Shown: in pieces, positions 41,830 through 49,840 of the stretch
How the letters are laid out: every line of letters starts with the position of its first letter
Numbering within the stretch: the first letter of the stretch is position 1
Origin: Ardenticatenaceae bacterium
GTDB lineage: Bacteria > Chloroflexota > Anaerolineae > Promineifilales > Promineifilaceae
Direction of reading: 5' to 3'
Length of the DNA stretch: 64,000 nt
Assembly (NCBI GenBank): GCA_020634215.1
Contig: JACKCD010000024.1
Coordinates: 30,581-94,580, forward strand
Program-made: the position numbers and the translations under genes
Notes under the pieces: model-generated
Told to the model about the DNA's origin: nothing
The model's input: only the letters and a program-made list of their open reading frames with translations
Database searches by the model: none

Positions 41830-43161
41830 ATGACGCAGCCAATCATTTCCAAAACCTCTGCCCGCATTCCCACGGCCAATGGCGAATTTACCCTGTCGCT
41901 TTACCAAACAACCGTGGACGACAAGGAACATTTGGCACTGGTGGTGGGAAATGTTGCCCAACAGGAAAACGTCCTCGTCCGCATTCACTCCGAATGTTTT
42001 ACTGGCGACGTGTTGGGTTCATTGCGCTGCGACTGCGGCCCCCAGCTTAACCAGGCGATGCAGCTCATTGCCAGCGAGAGTGCGGGAGTCATCCTCTATT
42101 TGCGGCAAGAAGGACGCGGCATTGGCCTGCGGAACAAGCTGCGTGCCTACAATTTGCAGGATGAAGGGTATGACACGGTAGATGCCAATTTGCTGCTCGG
42201 TCACGAGGCCGACGAACGGGATTATTCGGTGGCGGCACTGATGCTGCATGATTTGGGGGTGCGGTCGCTGCGGCTGCTGACTAACAACCCGGCTAAAATT
42301 GAAAGTCTGGCAGCGGCAGGGCTGCGGGTGACGGAACGGATACCGCTGCAAGTGGCAAGCCATGAAGAAAACGCGGCGTATCTGAAGACCAAGGTCAAGC
42401 GGATGCGCCATTTGCTGGATTTGGAACGGGTGGCGGTGGGAACAAACGGCCGTTTCCCCCTCCCCTCTCCCCTCTCCCAACTCCAGCCCGGCCACCGCCC
42501 CGACCGCCCCTTTGTCACCCTCAGCTACGCCCAAAGCCTCGATGGCTCCATCACCGTCCAGCGCGGCCAGCCCACCGCCATCAGTGGCAGCGAATCCATG
42601 CGTTTCACCCACCAACTTCGCGCCAACCACGACGGCATTTTGGTGGGCATTGGCACGGTGCTGGCCGACAACCCCAGCCTGACGGTGCGGCTGGTGCCAG
42701 GGGAAAACCCACAGCCCGTTGTTCTCGACAGCCATTTGCGCTGCCCGTCTGACATCAAAATCATGACCCGTCGCCCCATCATCGCTACCCTGCCCACCGC
42801 CGGCCCGGTGCGACAAGCCGCGCTGGAAGCGGCCGGGGCGCAGGTGTGGCATTTACCGGCCAACAAAAACGGCCGTATTTCCCTAACGGCTCTGCTGCCC
42901 CGGCTCAAGGAAGCTGGCTACCACAGCCTAATGGTGGAAGGCGGGTCGCAGGTTATCAGCAGCTTTCTCACCGCTGGCGTGGTGGATCGGGTTGTCGTCA
43001 CGGTGGCACCCCTTTATTTGGGTGGCCTGACAGCCGTCGAACCACAAAAAACGGGGCAAAACGGCCGTTTTTTCCCCCAACTCGTCAACCATCAATACCA
43101 CCAAGTCGGCAAGGATTTGGTGTTGATTGCGGATGTTGAAAATGTGAGATTTGGAGATTAG
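41830..43161 (+). CDS. GTP cyclohydrolase II fused to a RibD-type reductase domain
   Basis: 443-aa fusion. N-terminal ~210 residues: RibA/GTP cyclohydrolase II with zinc motif HSECFTGDVLGSLRCDC, substrate segment LYLRQEGRGIGLRNKLRAYN and C-terminal TNNPAKIESLAAAGLRV. C-terminal ~220 residues: RibD_C reductase fold with FVTLSYAQSLDGSIT, GILVGIGTVLADNPSLTVRL and MVEGGSQVISSFL. GTP would be opened to the pyrimidine and its ribosyl side chain reduced, the first and third riboflavin steps. The cytidine-deaminase part of RibD is absent, and no ribB, ribE or ribH lies nearby. Start ATG 41830 (MTQPIIS). Neighbours suggest a metabolite other than riboflavin. The stop codon lies in a repeat. Confidence 0.9.
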   Translation: MTQPIISKTSARIPTANGEFTLSLYQTTVDDKEHLALVVGNVAQQENVLVRIHSECFTGDVLGSLRCDCGPQLNQAMQLIASESAGVILYLRQEGRGIGLRNKLRAYNLQDEGYDTVDANLLLGHEADERDYSVAALMLHDLGVRSLRLLTNNPAKIESLAAAGLRVTERIPLQVASHEENAAYLKTKVKRMRHLLDLERVAVGTNGRFPLPSPLSQLQPGHRPDRPFVTLSYAQSLDGSITVQRGQPTAISGSESMRFTHQLRANHDGILVGIGTVLADNPSLTVRLVPGENPQPVVLDSHLRCPSDIKIMTRRPIIATLPTAGPVRQAALEAAGAQVWHLPANKNGRISLTALLPRLKEAGYHSLMVEGGSQVISSFLTAGVVDRVVVTVAPLYLGGLTAVEPQKTGQNGRFFPQLVNHQYHQVGKDLVLIADVENVRFGD

Positions 43162-43200
43162 AGATTGGAGATTGGTGAAATCTCCAATCTCCAATCCCCA
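43146..43200. repeat. Family A inverted-repeat element overlapping a stop codon
   Basis: GGAGATTAGAGATTGGAGATT on one side and AATCTCCAATCTCCAATCC on the other. The TAG stop of the RibA-RibD fusion is inside the left arm. Confidence 0.85.
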
Positions 43201-43216
43201 GTCTTCCCCATGTCCC

Positions 43217-44269
43217 ATGTCCCGCCACGCCCTCTTTTTCACCGCCCCCCACCAAGTTGAACTGCACCAAGAGTCGCTGCCGCACCCCGCGCCGGGGGAA
43301 CTGCTGCTACAAACGGTTGTGTCGGCCATCAGTGCTGGCACAGAAATGCTGCTCTATCGCGGCCAAATGCCCAGCGGCATTGCCGCCGACACGAGCATTG
43401 CCTCGCTGGCCGGGGAAATGGCGTACCCGCTCAAATATGGCTATGCGGCGGTGGGGCGGGTGATTGAAACGGGGGAAGGGGTAGACGAGGCGTGGAACGG
43501 CCGTTTACTCTTCTCTTTCCAACCCCACCAAACCCATTTCACGGCGCGGCTGGCCGACTGTTTGCCTGTGCCGGACGGGGTGACGGCGGAAATGGCGGCG
43601 TTTTTGCCCAACATGGAAACGGCCGTTTCCGTTATCATGGACGGCCAGCCCATGATTGGCGAACAGGTGGCCGTCTTTGGGCAAGGGGTTGTTGGGCTGC
43701 TAACGACCTCGCTGCTGGCGCAAATGCCCCTCGCCAGCCTCGTCACCGTTGATGCTTACCCGCTGCGGCGGGAATGGTCGCAAAGGCGGGGCGCGCACGC
43801 CAGCCTGGCCCCCATGCGGCCAGATGTGGCGGCAGAACTGAGGGAGCGGCTACAGGAACGGCAGGGTGAAGACCAGCCGCAACGGCCGTTTGCCGGGGCC
43901 GACCTCGTTTATGAGCTATCGGGCAATCCGGCGGCGCTCGATCAAGCCATTGCGGCGGCGGGCTACAGCGGGCGGATTGTGGTCGGCTCGTGGTATGGGC
44001 AAAAGCAGGCGACGCTCAACCTGGGCGGCCATTTTCACCGCAACCATATTCGGCTCATTAGCAGCCAGGTTAGCACGATTGCGCCGCAGTGGAACGGCCG
44101 TTGGACCAAACACCGCCGCCTGCAAACCGCCTGGGACATGCTCCAACGCCACAACCCCACCCCCTTCATCACCCACCGCTTTCCCCTCGCCCAAGCCACC
44201 GAAGCGTATCGGTTGCTTGATGAGCAGCCGGGTGAGGTTTTACAAATCGTTTTTAAATATGGGGATTAG
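43217..44269 (+). CDS. MDR-superfamily zinc-type dehydrogenase homologue
   Basis: 350-aa medium-chain dehydrogenase/reductase. N-terminal GroES-like domain, then a Rossmann domain with VAVFGQGVVGLLTTSLLAQM (~residues 150-170). The typical catalytic Cys-His-Glu zinc set is not clear: the Cys expected near residue 40 is replaced in AISAGTEMLLYRG. It may therefore act without zinc or on an unusual substrate. Start ATG 43217 (MSRHALFF); the longer frame to 43151 reads the repeat. It sits between the RibA-RibD fusion and the PTPS homologue, all in one direction, so a shared pathway is likely. The stop codon TAG falls within the next family A repeat. Confidence 0.8.
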   Translation: MSRHALFFTAPHQVELHQESLPHPAPGELLLQTVVSAISAGTEMLLYRGQMPSGIAADTSIASLAGEMAYPLKYGYAAVGRVIETGEGVDEAWNGRLLFSFQPHQTHFTARLADCLPVPDGVTAEMAAFLPNMETAVSVIMDGQPMIGEQVAVFGQGVVGLLTTSLLAQMPLASLVTVDAYPLRREWSQRRGAHASLAPMRPDVAAELRERLQERQGEDQPQRPFAGADLVYELSGNPAALDQAIAAAGYSGRIVVGSWYGQKQATLNLGGHFHRNHIRLISSQVSTIAPQWNGRWTKHRRLQTAWDMLQRHNPTPFITHRFPLAQATEAYRLLDEQPGEVLQIVFKYGD

Positions 44270-44338
44270 AGATTGGAGATTGGAGATTATGAACCTTCAT
44301 GAATCTCCAATCTCCAATCCCCAATCCCCAATCTCCCA
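44261..44338. repeat. Family A inverted-repeat element overlapping a stop codon
   Basis: GATTAGAGATTGGAGATTGG, core TATGAACCTTCATGAA and the complementary arm. The TAG stop of the preceding gene lies in the left arm. Confidence 0.88.
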
Positions 44339-44341
44339 ATT

Positions 44342-44722
44342 ATGTACAAAGTTGCCGTTAAACGTGATTTCGTCGGCCAGCATTTTCTGGTCGGCGGCGA
44401 TTGGGGAGCCGAGAATCAGTGGCACTCCCATCATTATTATGTCGAAGTTCAGCTTGAGGGTGCAACGCTCGACAAGCATGGCTATCTGGTAGACATCGTA
44501 GACATCGAAACCAATTTAGAGGCGCTAGTTGCCCATTACAAGGACAAAACGCTCAACGATTTGCCAGAATTTGCCGGGCTGAACCCCAGCATTGAGCATT
44601 TCTCGCGCATTTTCTGCGAAAAGCTGGCCGAGCGCATCAATGCCCCCAACCTCAACGCCCTCACGGTGCAAATTTGGGAAAACGAGATCGCTTGGGCAAG
44701 CTATCGGCTGGCGTTGAAATAA
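44342..44722 (+). CDS. PTPS/QueD-family protein lacking the catalytic cysteine
   Basis: 126-aa 6-pyruvoyl-tetrahydropterin synthase fold (T-fold). Zinc ligands are His14, His28 and His30 in FVGQHFLVGGDWGAENQWHS and the following HHYYV. In QueD and PTPS a Cys a few residues before the paired His is catalytic; here that stretch is AENQWHSHH and holds no Cys. The C-terminal WENEIAWASY carries the conserved Glu. It probably binds a pterin or dihydroneopterin-like ligand and may catalyse a lyase or epimerase variant. It starts within 3 bp of a family A repeat and precedes the glycosyltransferase gene. Confidence 0.85.
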   Translation: MYKVAVKRDFVGQHFLVGGDWGAENQWHSHHYYVEVQLEGATLDKHGYLVDIVDIETNLEALVAHYKDKTLNDLPEFAGLNPSIEHFSRIFCEKLAERINAPNLNALTVQIWENEIAWASYRLALK

Positions 44723-44727
44723 GAAAT

Positions 44728-44790
44728 GGGACGCAGATTTGCCTGATTGAACTGATTAAAAAATCAGGATAATCAGGTAGATCTGCGTCC
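44728..44790. repeat. Family E inverted-repeat element (GGACGCAGATT type)
   Basis: GGGACGCAGATTTGCCTGATT at the left and GATAATCAGGTAGATCTGCGTCC at the right. Related copies are at 3698, 49654 and 52196. Confidence 0.8.
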
Positions 44791-44800
44791 TATTCCTCCC

Positions 44801-45858
44801 ATGCACATCGGGCTAATTATCTACGGCACGCTTGACACCGTTTCTGGCGGCTACCTGTATGACCGCAAGCTGGTGGCGCACCTGCGGGCGGCGGGGGAGA
44901 CGGTGGAGGTTGTATCGCTGCCGTGGACGAATTATGGGCGGCATTTGGCGCATAATTGGTCGCGGGAGTTGTGGCGGCGGGTGGAAAACGGCCGTTTTGA
45001 CCTCCTCCTCCAAGACGAACTCAACCACCCCTCCCTCTTTTGGCTCAACCGGCGGCTGCGTGGGCAAGTGCCACTGGTCAGCATTGTCCACCATTTGCGC
45101 TGCAGCGAAGCCCGCCCAGCGTGGCAAAATTGGCTCTATCGGCAGGTGGAACGACAGTATCTTGCCAGCGTAGATGGCTTTGTGTTTAACAGTGAAACAA
45201 CGCGGCGGGTGACGGAGGGGCTGGTGGGGAAAAATCGGCCGTTTGTCGTTGCCACCCCCGCCGGAGACAGATTTAGCCCGGCCATCACCCTGGCTGAGGC
45301 GGTGGCAAAGGCACAGGAGGCTGCGCCTTTGCAGTTGCTCTTTGTCGGCAACCTCATCCCGCGCAAAGGGCTGCACACGCTGCTGGACGCACTGGCAACG
45401 ATGCCCCAGTCGGATGGGCGGCTGGCGGTGGTGGGAGAAACGGCCGTTTCCCCCACCTACACCCGCCACATCCAGCGCCAAATCGCCCACCACAACCTCG
45501 CCGCCAACGTCACCCTCCACGGCCCCCTGCCCGATGCCCCCCTCGCCGACCAGTTTGCCCGCAGCCACCTGCTCGTCGTCCCCTCCAGCTACGAAGGGTT
45601 TGGCATGTTCACTTGGAAGCGATGGCTTTTGGGTTGCCCGCCATTGGCACAACGCCGCATAAGGCGGTTTACGAAATCATCCACGACGGCGATAACGGCT
45701 TTCTTATCGCCCCCAATGACGTAACCACCCTGGCGCAGCAACTAACCGCCCTGGCACCAAGACCGCGCTTCTACTCACCTGCCTCAGCCTTCCGCCCTGG
45801 CTCACAGTCACCGCTGGCCGACGTGGAAGGGAGAGTATGGCAAAGGCAATATCTATGA
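44801..45858 (+). pseudogene. GT4-family glycosyltransferase, frameshifted
   Basis: Would encode a ~350-aa retaining glycosyltransferase of the GT-B fold. The N-terminal domain starts MHIGLIIYGTLDTVSGGYLYD; the C-terminal domain has LLFVGNLIPRKGLHTLLDAL and VVPSSYEGFGM. The frame then breaks: the expected LEAMAFGLPAIGTTPHKAV motif, with its EX7E-type Glu, continues in the +1-related frame from about 45613. A single deleted base in the GGCATGTTCACTTGG region (45602-45616) explains it. The remaining C-terminus is short and odd (RPRFYSPASAF). The stop overlaps the start of the next gene by ATGA, so an operon existed. Sequencing error cannot be ruled out, but the next gene is broken too. Confidence 0.8.
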
Positions 45859-46788
45859 AAGACATTATTCAGGCCGAGGCGCAAAATTTTGCCCCTACTC
45901 CCTTCCCAGTTTCATGACCGGACCCCTACACCTTCCCGCCATTCGCTGCCAAAACGAGCGTGGACGACCGCGCCTTGAACAAGCATGTGGCAAACATTAG
46001 CACTGAACTGCCTGGCGCGTCGCCGAAGTTGCCGCTGCGGGTGCTAGAAATTGGCACCGGCATTGGCAATCTACGGGCCGAACGGCTGGTGAACCACAAT
46101 ATGCTGGACCCACGCTGTTTATACGGCTGCTGACGAGCAGCCTGACAACATTGCCACAGCGCAAACGCGGCTGGCCGCGCTGCCTGGCCAGCGTGCGGCT
46201 GGAGCTCGCAACGGCCGATTTTTACGACTACATGCACTTCAGCACAGCGGCCAGCGGCAGTGGGATTTGCTCACGCTCCACGCCGTGCTGGATTTGACCG
46301 ATGTGGGGGCGACGTTGCCCAAGCTGTTTGACCTGCTGGCTCCCGGCGGGCTGTTTTATTTTTCTATCAACTTTGATGGGGCGACGATTTTGCAGCCGAC
46401 CATTGACCCATCGCTAGACGCAAGGATCGAACGGCTGTATCACCAAACGATGGATGAACGAGTGGTTAACGGCCGTTTATCTGGCGACAGCCAAACCGGG
46501 CGGCATCTTTTCCACCAGCTACGGGCGGCTGGTGGCGTAATTTTGGCGGCAGGGGGGTCAGATTGGGTGGTTTTTGCGGGGGAAAATGGGGTGTATCCGG
46601 CCGATGAAGCGTACTTCCTCCACTTCATCATCCACACCATGCACGGGGCGCTGGCTGGACACCCGGCGTTGGAAACGGCCGTTTTCGACAACTGGATCGC
46701 CCAACGCCACGCCCAAATCGAAAGCGGCGACCTCGTCTACATCGCCCACCAGCTAGACTTTTTGGGGCGTTGGCCTGGCAAGCCATAA
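45855..46788 (+). pseudogene. Class I SAM methyltransferase, degraded
   Basis: The ATG at 45855 overlaps the stop of the glycosyltransferase gene. The first ~20 codons run to an in-frame TGA (about 45915), after which the frame continues PDPYTFPPFAAKTSVDD and then the SAM-binding motif LRVLEIGTGIGNL. After NHNMLDPR the frame shifts twice more (the TAQTRLAALPG and LELATADFYDY pieces are in different frames). The remaining C-terminal ~170 codons (46267-46788) are intact: LTLHAVLDLTDVGATLPKLF, LAPGGLFYFSINFDG and the end. So at least one nonsense codon and two or three indels are present. The TGA is not a selenocysteine candidate, because frameshifts follow. Confidence 0.75.
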
Positions 46789-46935
46789 AATGGCATCTTG
46801 CAGGTAAGGAACATGGTATGATTTGTCTACTTTTCTTATTTGTGGTGTCATTAGAATGCTTAAAGTGCCACGAACTGTAGACGATACAGGGCACTTGGTC
46901 TGTATGAATAAGACAGAAATAGGAGGGATTTGTCT

Positions 46936-47430
46936 ATGCAAGTGCAAACAAAACGAATGCGGCAGCTTGTGGATTGGAGCGCGGCTGTCTGGGGTGGGAT
47001 CATTGGCGGCACGGTGTTTGCCATTTTGAACTGGTTTGTCTCGCCGCTGGTGCTGGGGGGCAACGTCTGGGTCTTTGTGCGGCTGTTTGCATCACCGCTG
47101 CTGGGCGAAGGGGTTTTGGCACCACCGGCAACGTTTGATTTAACGGCCGTTGTCGCCGCCCTCATTGTCCACTATGCCCTTTCCATTGCTTTCTCCCTCA
47201 TCATCGCCTACGTCATTCACCGAGGTGGGTTAATTGGCGGCATCCTTGGCGGCGGGCTGCTGGGGCTTGCCTTTTACGCCATCAACTTCTATACGCTCAC
47301 CCTCATTTTCCCCTGGTTCTTCCCCATGCGAAGCTGGCTCATGGTTGCCACCCACATCATGTTTGGGGCAGTCGCCGGTGGCATTTACGAAGCGATGGAA
47401 GTTGAGGAGTTTGTCCCTGTTGTCGAATAA
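46936..47430 (+). CDS. Four-helix membrane protein of unknown function
   Basis: 164 aa with four membrane helices: residues ~15-35, ~65-90, ~95-120 and ~125-150. Glycine-rich pairs (GGIIGG, GGILGGGLLG) suggest tight helix packing. The C-terminus is acidic (EAMEVEEFVPVVE). ATG at 46936 follows AGGAGGGATTTGTCT, so the ORF's apparent TTG start 6 nt earlier is not used. No family recognised. It lies between the decayed methyltransferase gene and a repeat element. Confidence 0.7.
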   Translation: MQVQTKRMRQLVDWSAAVWGGIIGGTVFAILNWFVSPLVLGGNVWVFVRLFASPLLGEGVLAPPATFDLTAVVAALIVHYALSIAFSLIIAYVIHRGGLIGGILGGGLLGLAFYAINFYTLTLIFPWFFPMRSWLMVATHIMFGAVAGGIYEAMEVEEFVPVVE

Positions 47431-47447
47431 AACATCCCCGGAAAAGA

Positions 47448-47518
47448 GTGTCATTCTCGCTTTCGCGGGAATCCATGCCTAGGCTGAAAATGGATACCCG
47501 CCTGCGCGGGTATGACAC
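47448..47518. repeat. Family F inverted-repeat element, diverged copy
   Basis: GTGTCATTCTCGCTTTCGCGG with its partner CCGCCTGCGCGGGTATGACAC. The arms are less perfect than those of the copy at 12125-12182. It sits between the four-helix protein and the M48 gene. Confidence 0.85.
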
Positions 47519-47547
47519 CTGTATAGTTACTAAACGAGGAAGGAAAA

Positions 47548-48384
47548 ATGGGTTCACGCAGAACATACCGCACTGCTCCCGCTTTTGGTGGGCGTACCAG
47601 TGGCAAAGGCCGCCTCATCGTGGCCGTCATCATGATCGCCTTTGCCCTCATTTCTTACTATTCATCCAAAGAATACAACCCCGTCACCGGCGAAGATCAA
47701 TACATTGCCCTTACCCCCCGCCAGGAAATAGCTATGGGGTTGCAAGCTGTGCCTGAAATGACAGCCCAGCATGGCGGTGCGCTGCCTGACCCCCAGCTAC
47801 AGCAATACCTCGATGATGTTGGGTTTAGCATCGTCAACCGCAGTGCCGCCCGTGACACCGAATGGCAGTTTGAATTCACTCTACTGGCCGACCCGCAAAC
47901 CATCAACGCCTTTGCTCTGCCCGGCGGCCCTGTTTTTATCACCAAAGCATTGTTTGACCGGCTCGAAACCGAGGGGCAGCTTGCCGGGGTGCTGGGGCAT
48001 GAGATCGGCCACGTGGTGGCGCGGCATTCGGCGCAGCGCATTGCCAAAGCCAACCTGACTGAGGGCATCGCTGGGGCGGTGGTTGTCGCTTCTGGCGATG
48101 AACGGACAGCGCAAATGGCAGTCATGGTCGGGCAAATGGTTAACATGAAATACGGCCGCGAAGATGAACTACAGTCCGACATCTTGGGGGTACAGTTTAT
48201 GGTAGACGCTGGCTATGACCCCCGCGCCCTCATTGGCGTGATGAAAATTTTGGAAGAAACATCTGGTGGTGCGCCCCCCGAATTTATGAGCACCCACCCC
48301 AACCCTGGCAACCGTGCCGCCCGCATTGAGGAAGCGATTCAGCAGTTGTTTCCTGATGGCGTACCGGATGGGTTAACGCCATAG
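47548..48384 (+). CDS. M48-family membrane metallopeptidase
   Basis: 278 aa. One N-terminal membrane helix (~residues 22-38) is followed by an extracytoplasmic zinc protease domain. The active site is HEIGHVVARH (His151, Glu152, His155), and the third ligand Glu is in REDELQSDILGVQF (~residue 209). The family (HtpX/Oma1/BepA-like) degrades or checks damaged membrane and envelope proteins. ATG at 47548 follows GAGGAAGGAAAA, a strong ribosome-binding site. No TPR domain is attached. Confidence 0.9.
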   Translation: MGSRRTYRTAPAFGGRTSGKGRLIVAVIMIAFALISYYSSKEYNPVTGEDQYIALTPRQEIAMGLQAVPEMTAQHGGALPDPQLQQYLDDVGFSIVNRSAARDTEWQFEFTLLADPQTINAFALPGGPVFITKALFDRLETEGQLAGVLGHEIGHVVARHSAQRIAKANLTEGIAGAVVVASGDERTAQMAVMVGQMVNMKYGREDELQSDILGVQFMVDAGYDPRALIGVMKILEETSGGAPPEFMSTHPNPGNRAARIEEAIQQLFPDGVPDGLTP

Positions 48385-48385
48385 G

Positions 48386-48441
48386 AAGGGAGATTAGAGA
48401 TTGGAGATTAGAGATTGCAAATCTCTAATCTCCAATCTCTG
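48386..48441. repeat. Family A inverted-repeat element between convergent genes
   Basis: GAGATTAGAGATTGGAGATTA and the complementary CTCTAATCTCCAATCTC arms around GAGATTGCAAATCTC. It sits between the M48 gene and the oppositely oriented acyl-CoA dehydrogenase gene and could act as a bidirectional terminator. Confidence 0.85.
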
Positions 48442-48443
48442 GG

Positions 48444-49625
48444 CTACATAAACGCCTGAATCCCCGTTTGCGCACGCCCCAAAATGAGGGCGTGGATGTC
48501 GTGGGTACCTTCGTAGGTGTTAACAGCTTCCAGGTTCATGCAGTGGCGAATGACATGGAATTCGTCGCTGATGCCGTTGCCACCGTGCATGTCGCGGGAC
48601 ATACGGGCAATGTCAAGGGCTTTGCCACAGCTGTTGCGCTTGACCAGGCTAATCATCTCCGGTGTCACTTTCCCCTCATCCATCAGCCGGCCGACGCGCA
48701 GCACCGCTTGCAAACCAAGGGTGATTTCGGTTTGCATGTTGGCGAGTTTCCATTGAATGAGTTGGTTGGCGGCTAACGGCCGGCCGAACTGCTCCCGATC
48801 CAACGTGTATTGCCGCGCTGCGTGCCAGCAAAACTCAGCCGCCCCCAATGCCCCCCAGCTAATGCCATAACGCGCCTTGTTCAGGCAGCCAAACGGCCCC
48901 TTTAGCCCCTGCACATTGGGCAGCAAGTTTTCTTCGGGGACAAACACATCATCCATCACAATTTCCCCGGTACTGCTGGCACGCAGGCTGAATTTGCCCT
49001 CAATTTTAGGGGTGCTAAACCCTTCCATGCCCCGTTCCAGCACAAAACCGCGAATGATGCCATCGTCGGTCTTGGCCCAGACTACGGCAATATCGGCAAT
49101 AGGGGAGTTAGTAATCCACATTTTGCTGCCGTGCAGCCGATAACCACCGTCCACTGTGCGGGCGCGGGTTTCCATGCTGCCGGGGTCGCTGCCGTGGTTA
49201 GGTTCGGTAAGGCCAAAGCAGCCCACCATTTCACCCGTTGCCAGCTTGGGTAAATATTTTCGCCGCTGCTCTTCGGTGCCATAGGCGTGGATAGGGTGCA
49301 TGACCAGCGAGCTTTGCACGCTCATGGTGCTGCGGTAGCCGCTGTCCACCCGCTCCACTTCACGGGCAATGATGCCGTAGGCGACGTGGTTGAGACCAGC
49401 ACAGCCGTACTCTTCGGGGAGGGTGCAGCCGAGAAAGCCCATTTCGCCCATTTCATACAAAATGTCGCGGTCAAAGATTTCGTGCCGATTGGCTTCAAGG
49501 ACGCGGGGCATGAGTTTGTCCTGGCAGTAGCGGCGCGCGGCATCACGGACGGCGCGTTCTTCATCGTCAAGCTGTTCGTCAAAAAGAATAGGGTCATTCC
49601 AGCGGAATGTTGGTTTGATTGCCAT
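48444..49625 (-). CDS. Acyl-CoA dehydrogenase, glutaryl-CoA dehydrogenase type
   Basis: 393-aa FAD enzyme of the acyl-CoA dehydrogenase family. GCFGLTEPNHGSDPGSMET, KMWITNSPIADI and the catalytic Glu in VNTYEGTHDIHALILGRAQTG match glutaryl-CoA dehydrogenase, which oxidatively decarboxylates glutaryl-CoA to crotonyl-CoA in lysine and aromatic degradation. The last ~40 residues are especially like GCDH. ATG at 49625 follows AGGACTGAACAATT. No electron-transfer flavoprotein genes are nearby. A broader-specificity acyl-CoA dehydrogenase is the main alternative. Confidence 0.85.
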   Translation of the reverse strand: MAIKPTFRWNDPILFDEQLDDEERAVRDAARRYCQDKLMPRVLEANRHEIFDRDILYEMGEMGFLGCTLPEEYGCAGLNHVAYGIIAREVERVDSGYRSTMSVQSSLVMHPIHAYGTEEQRRKYLPKLATGEMVGCFGLTEPNHGSDPGSMETRARTVDGGYRLHGSKMWITNSPIADIAVVWAKTDDGIIRGFVLERGMEGFSTPKIEGKFSLRASSTGEIVMDDVFVPEENLLPNVQGLKGPFGCLNKARYGISWGALGAAEFCWHAARQYTLDREQFGRPLAANQLIQWKLANMQTEITLGLQAVLRVGRLMDEGKVTPEMISLVKRNSCGKALDIARMSRDMHGGNGISDEFHVIRHCMNLEAVNTYEGTHDIHALILGRAQTGIQAFM

Positions 49626-49653
49626 AATTGTTCAGTCCTGTTTTGTGGGAAAT

Positions 49654-49715
49654 GGGACGCAGATTGCCCCGATTTTCCTGATAATGATCAGGTGTATCAG
49701 GGCAATCTGCGTCCC
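49654..49715. repeat. Family E inverted-repeat element
   Basis: Perfect 16-bp arms GGGACGCAGATTGCCC and GGGCAATCTGCGTCCC, 30 nt apart. It lies upstream of the glutaryl-CoA-dehydrogenase-type gene. Confidence 0.9.
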
Positions 49716-49840
49716 AATTTTCTTTTGCTTGTGAGCATATCTTGATAATTTTCTGTCAATATGCTACCAAGATTTGGTGGTTTTGACGAAAGCTAAGGCG
49801 GCAAGGCGAGGATTGGAATCCTTGGCTACCAGTCGTGCCA

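Noticed and set aside
45600..45620. Programmed frameshift in the GT4 gene
   Set aside because: No slippery heptamer or downstream pseudoknot was apparent, and the adjacent gene has unrelated lesions; mutation or sequence error is simpler.
45855..46270. In-frame TGA in the methyltransferase gene as another selenocysteine codon
   Set aside because: The position is not a redox or catalytic Cys site, no SECIS-like hairpin with the right spacing was seen, and frameshifts follow within 200 bp, so it is simple decay.
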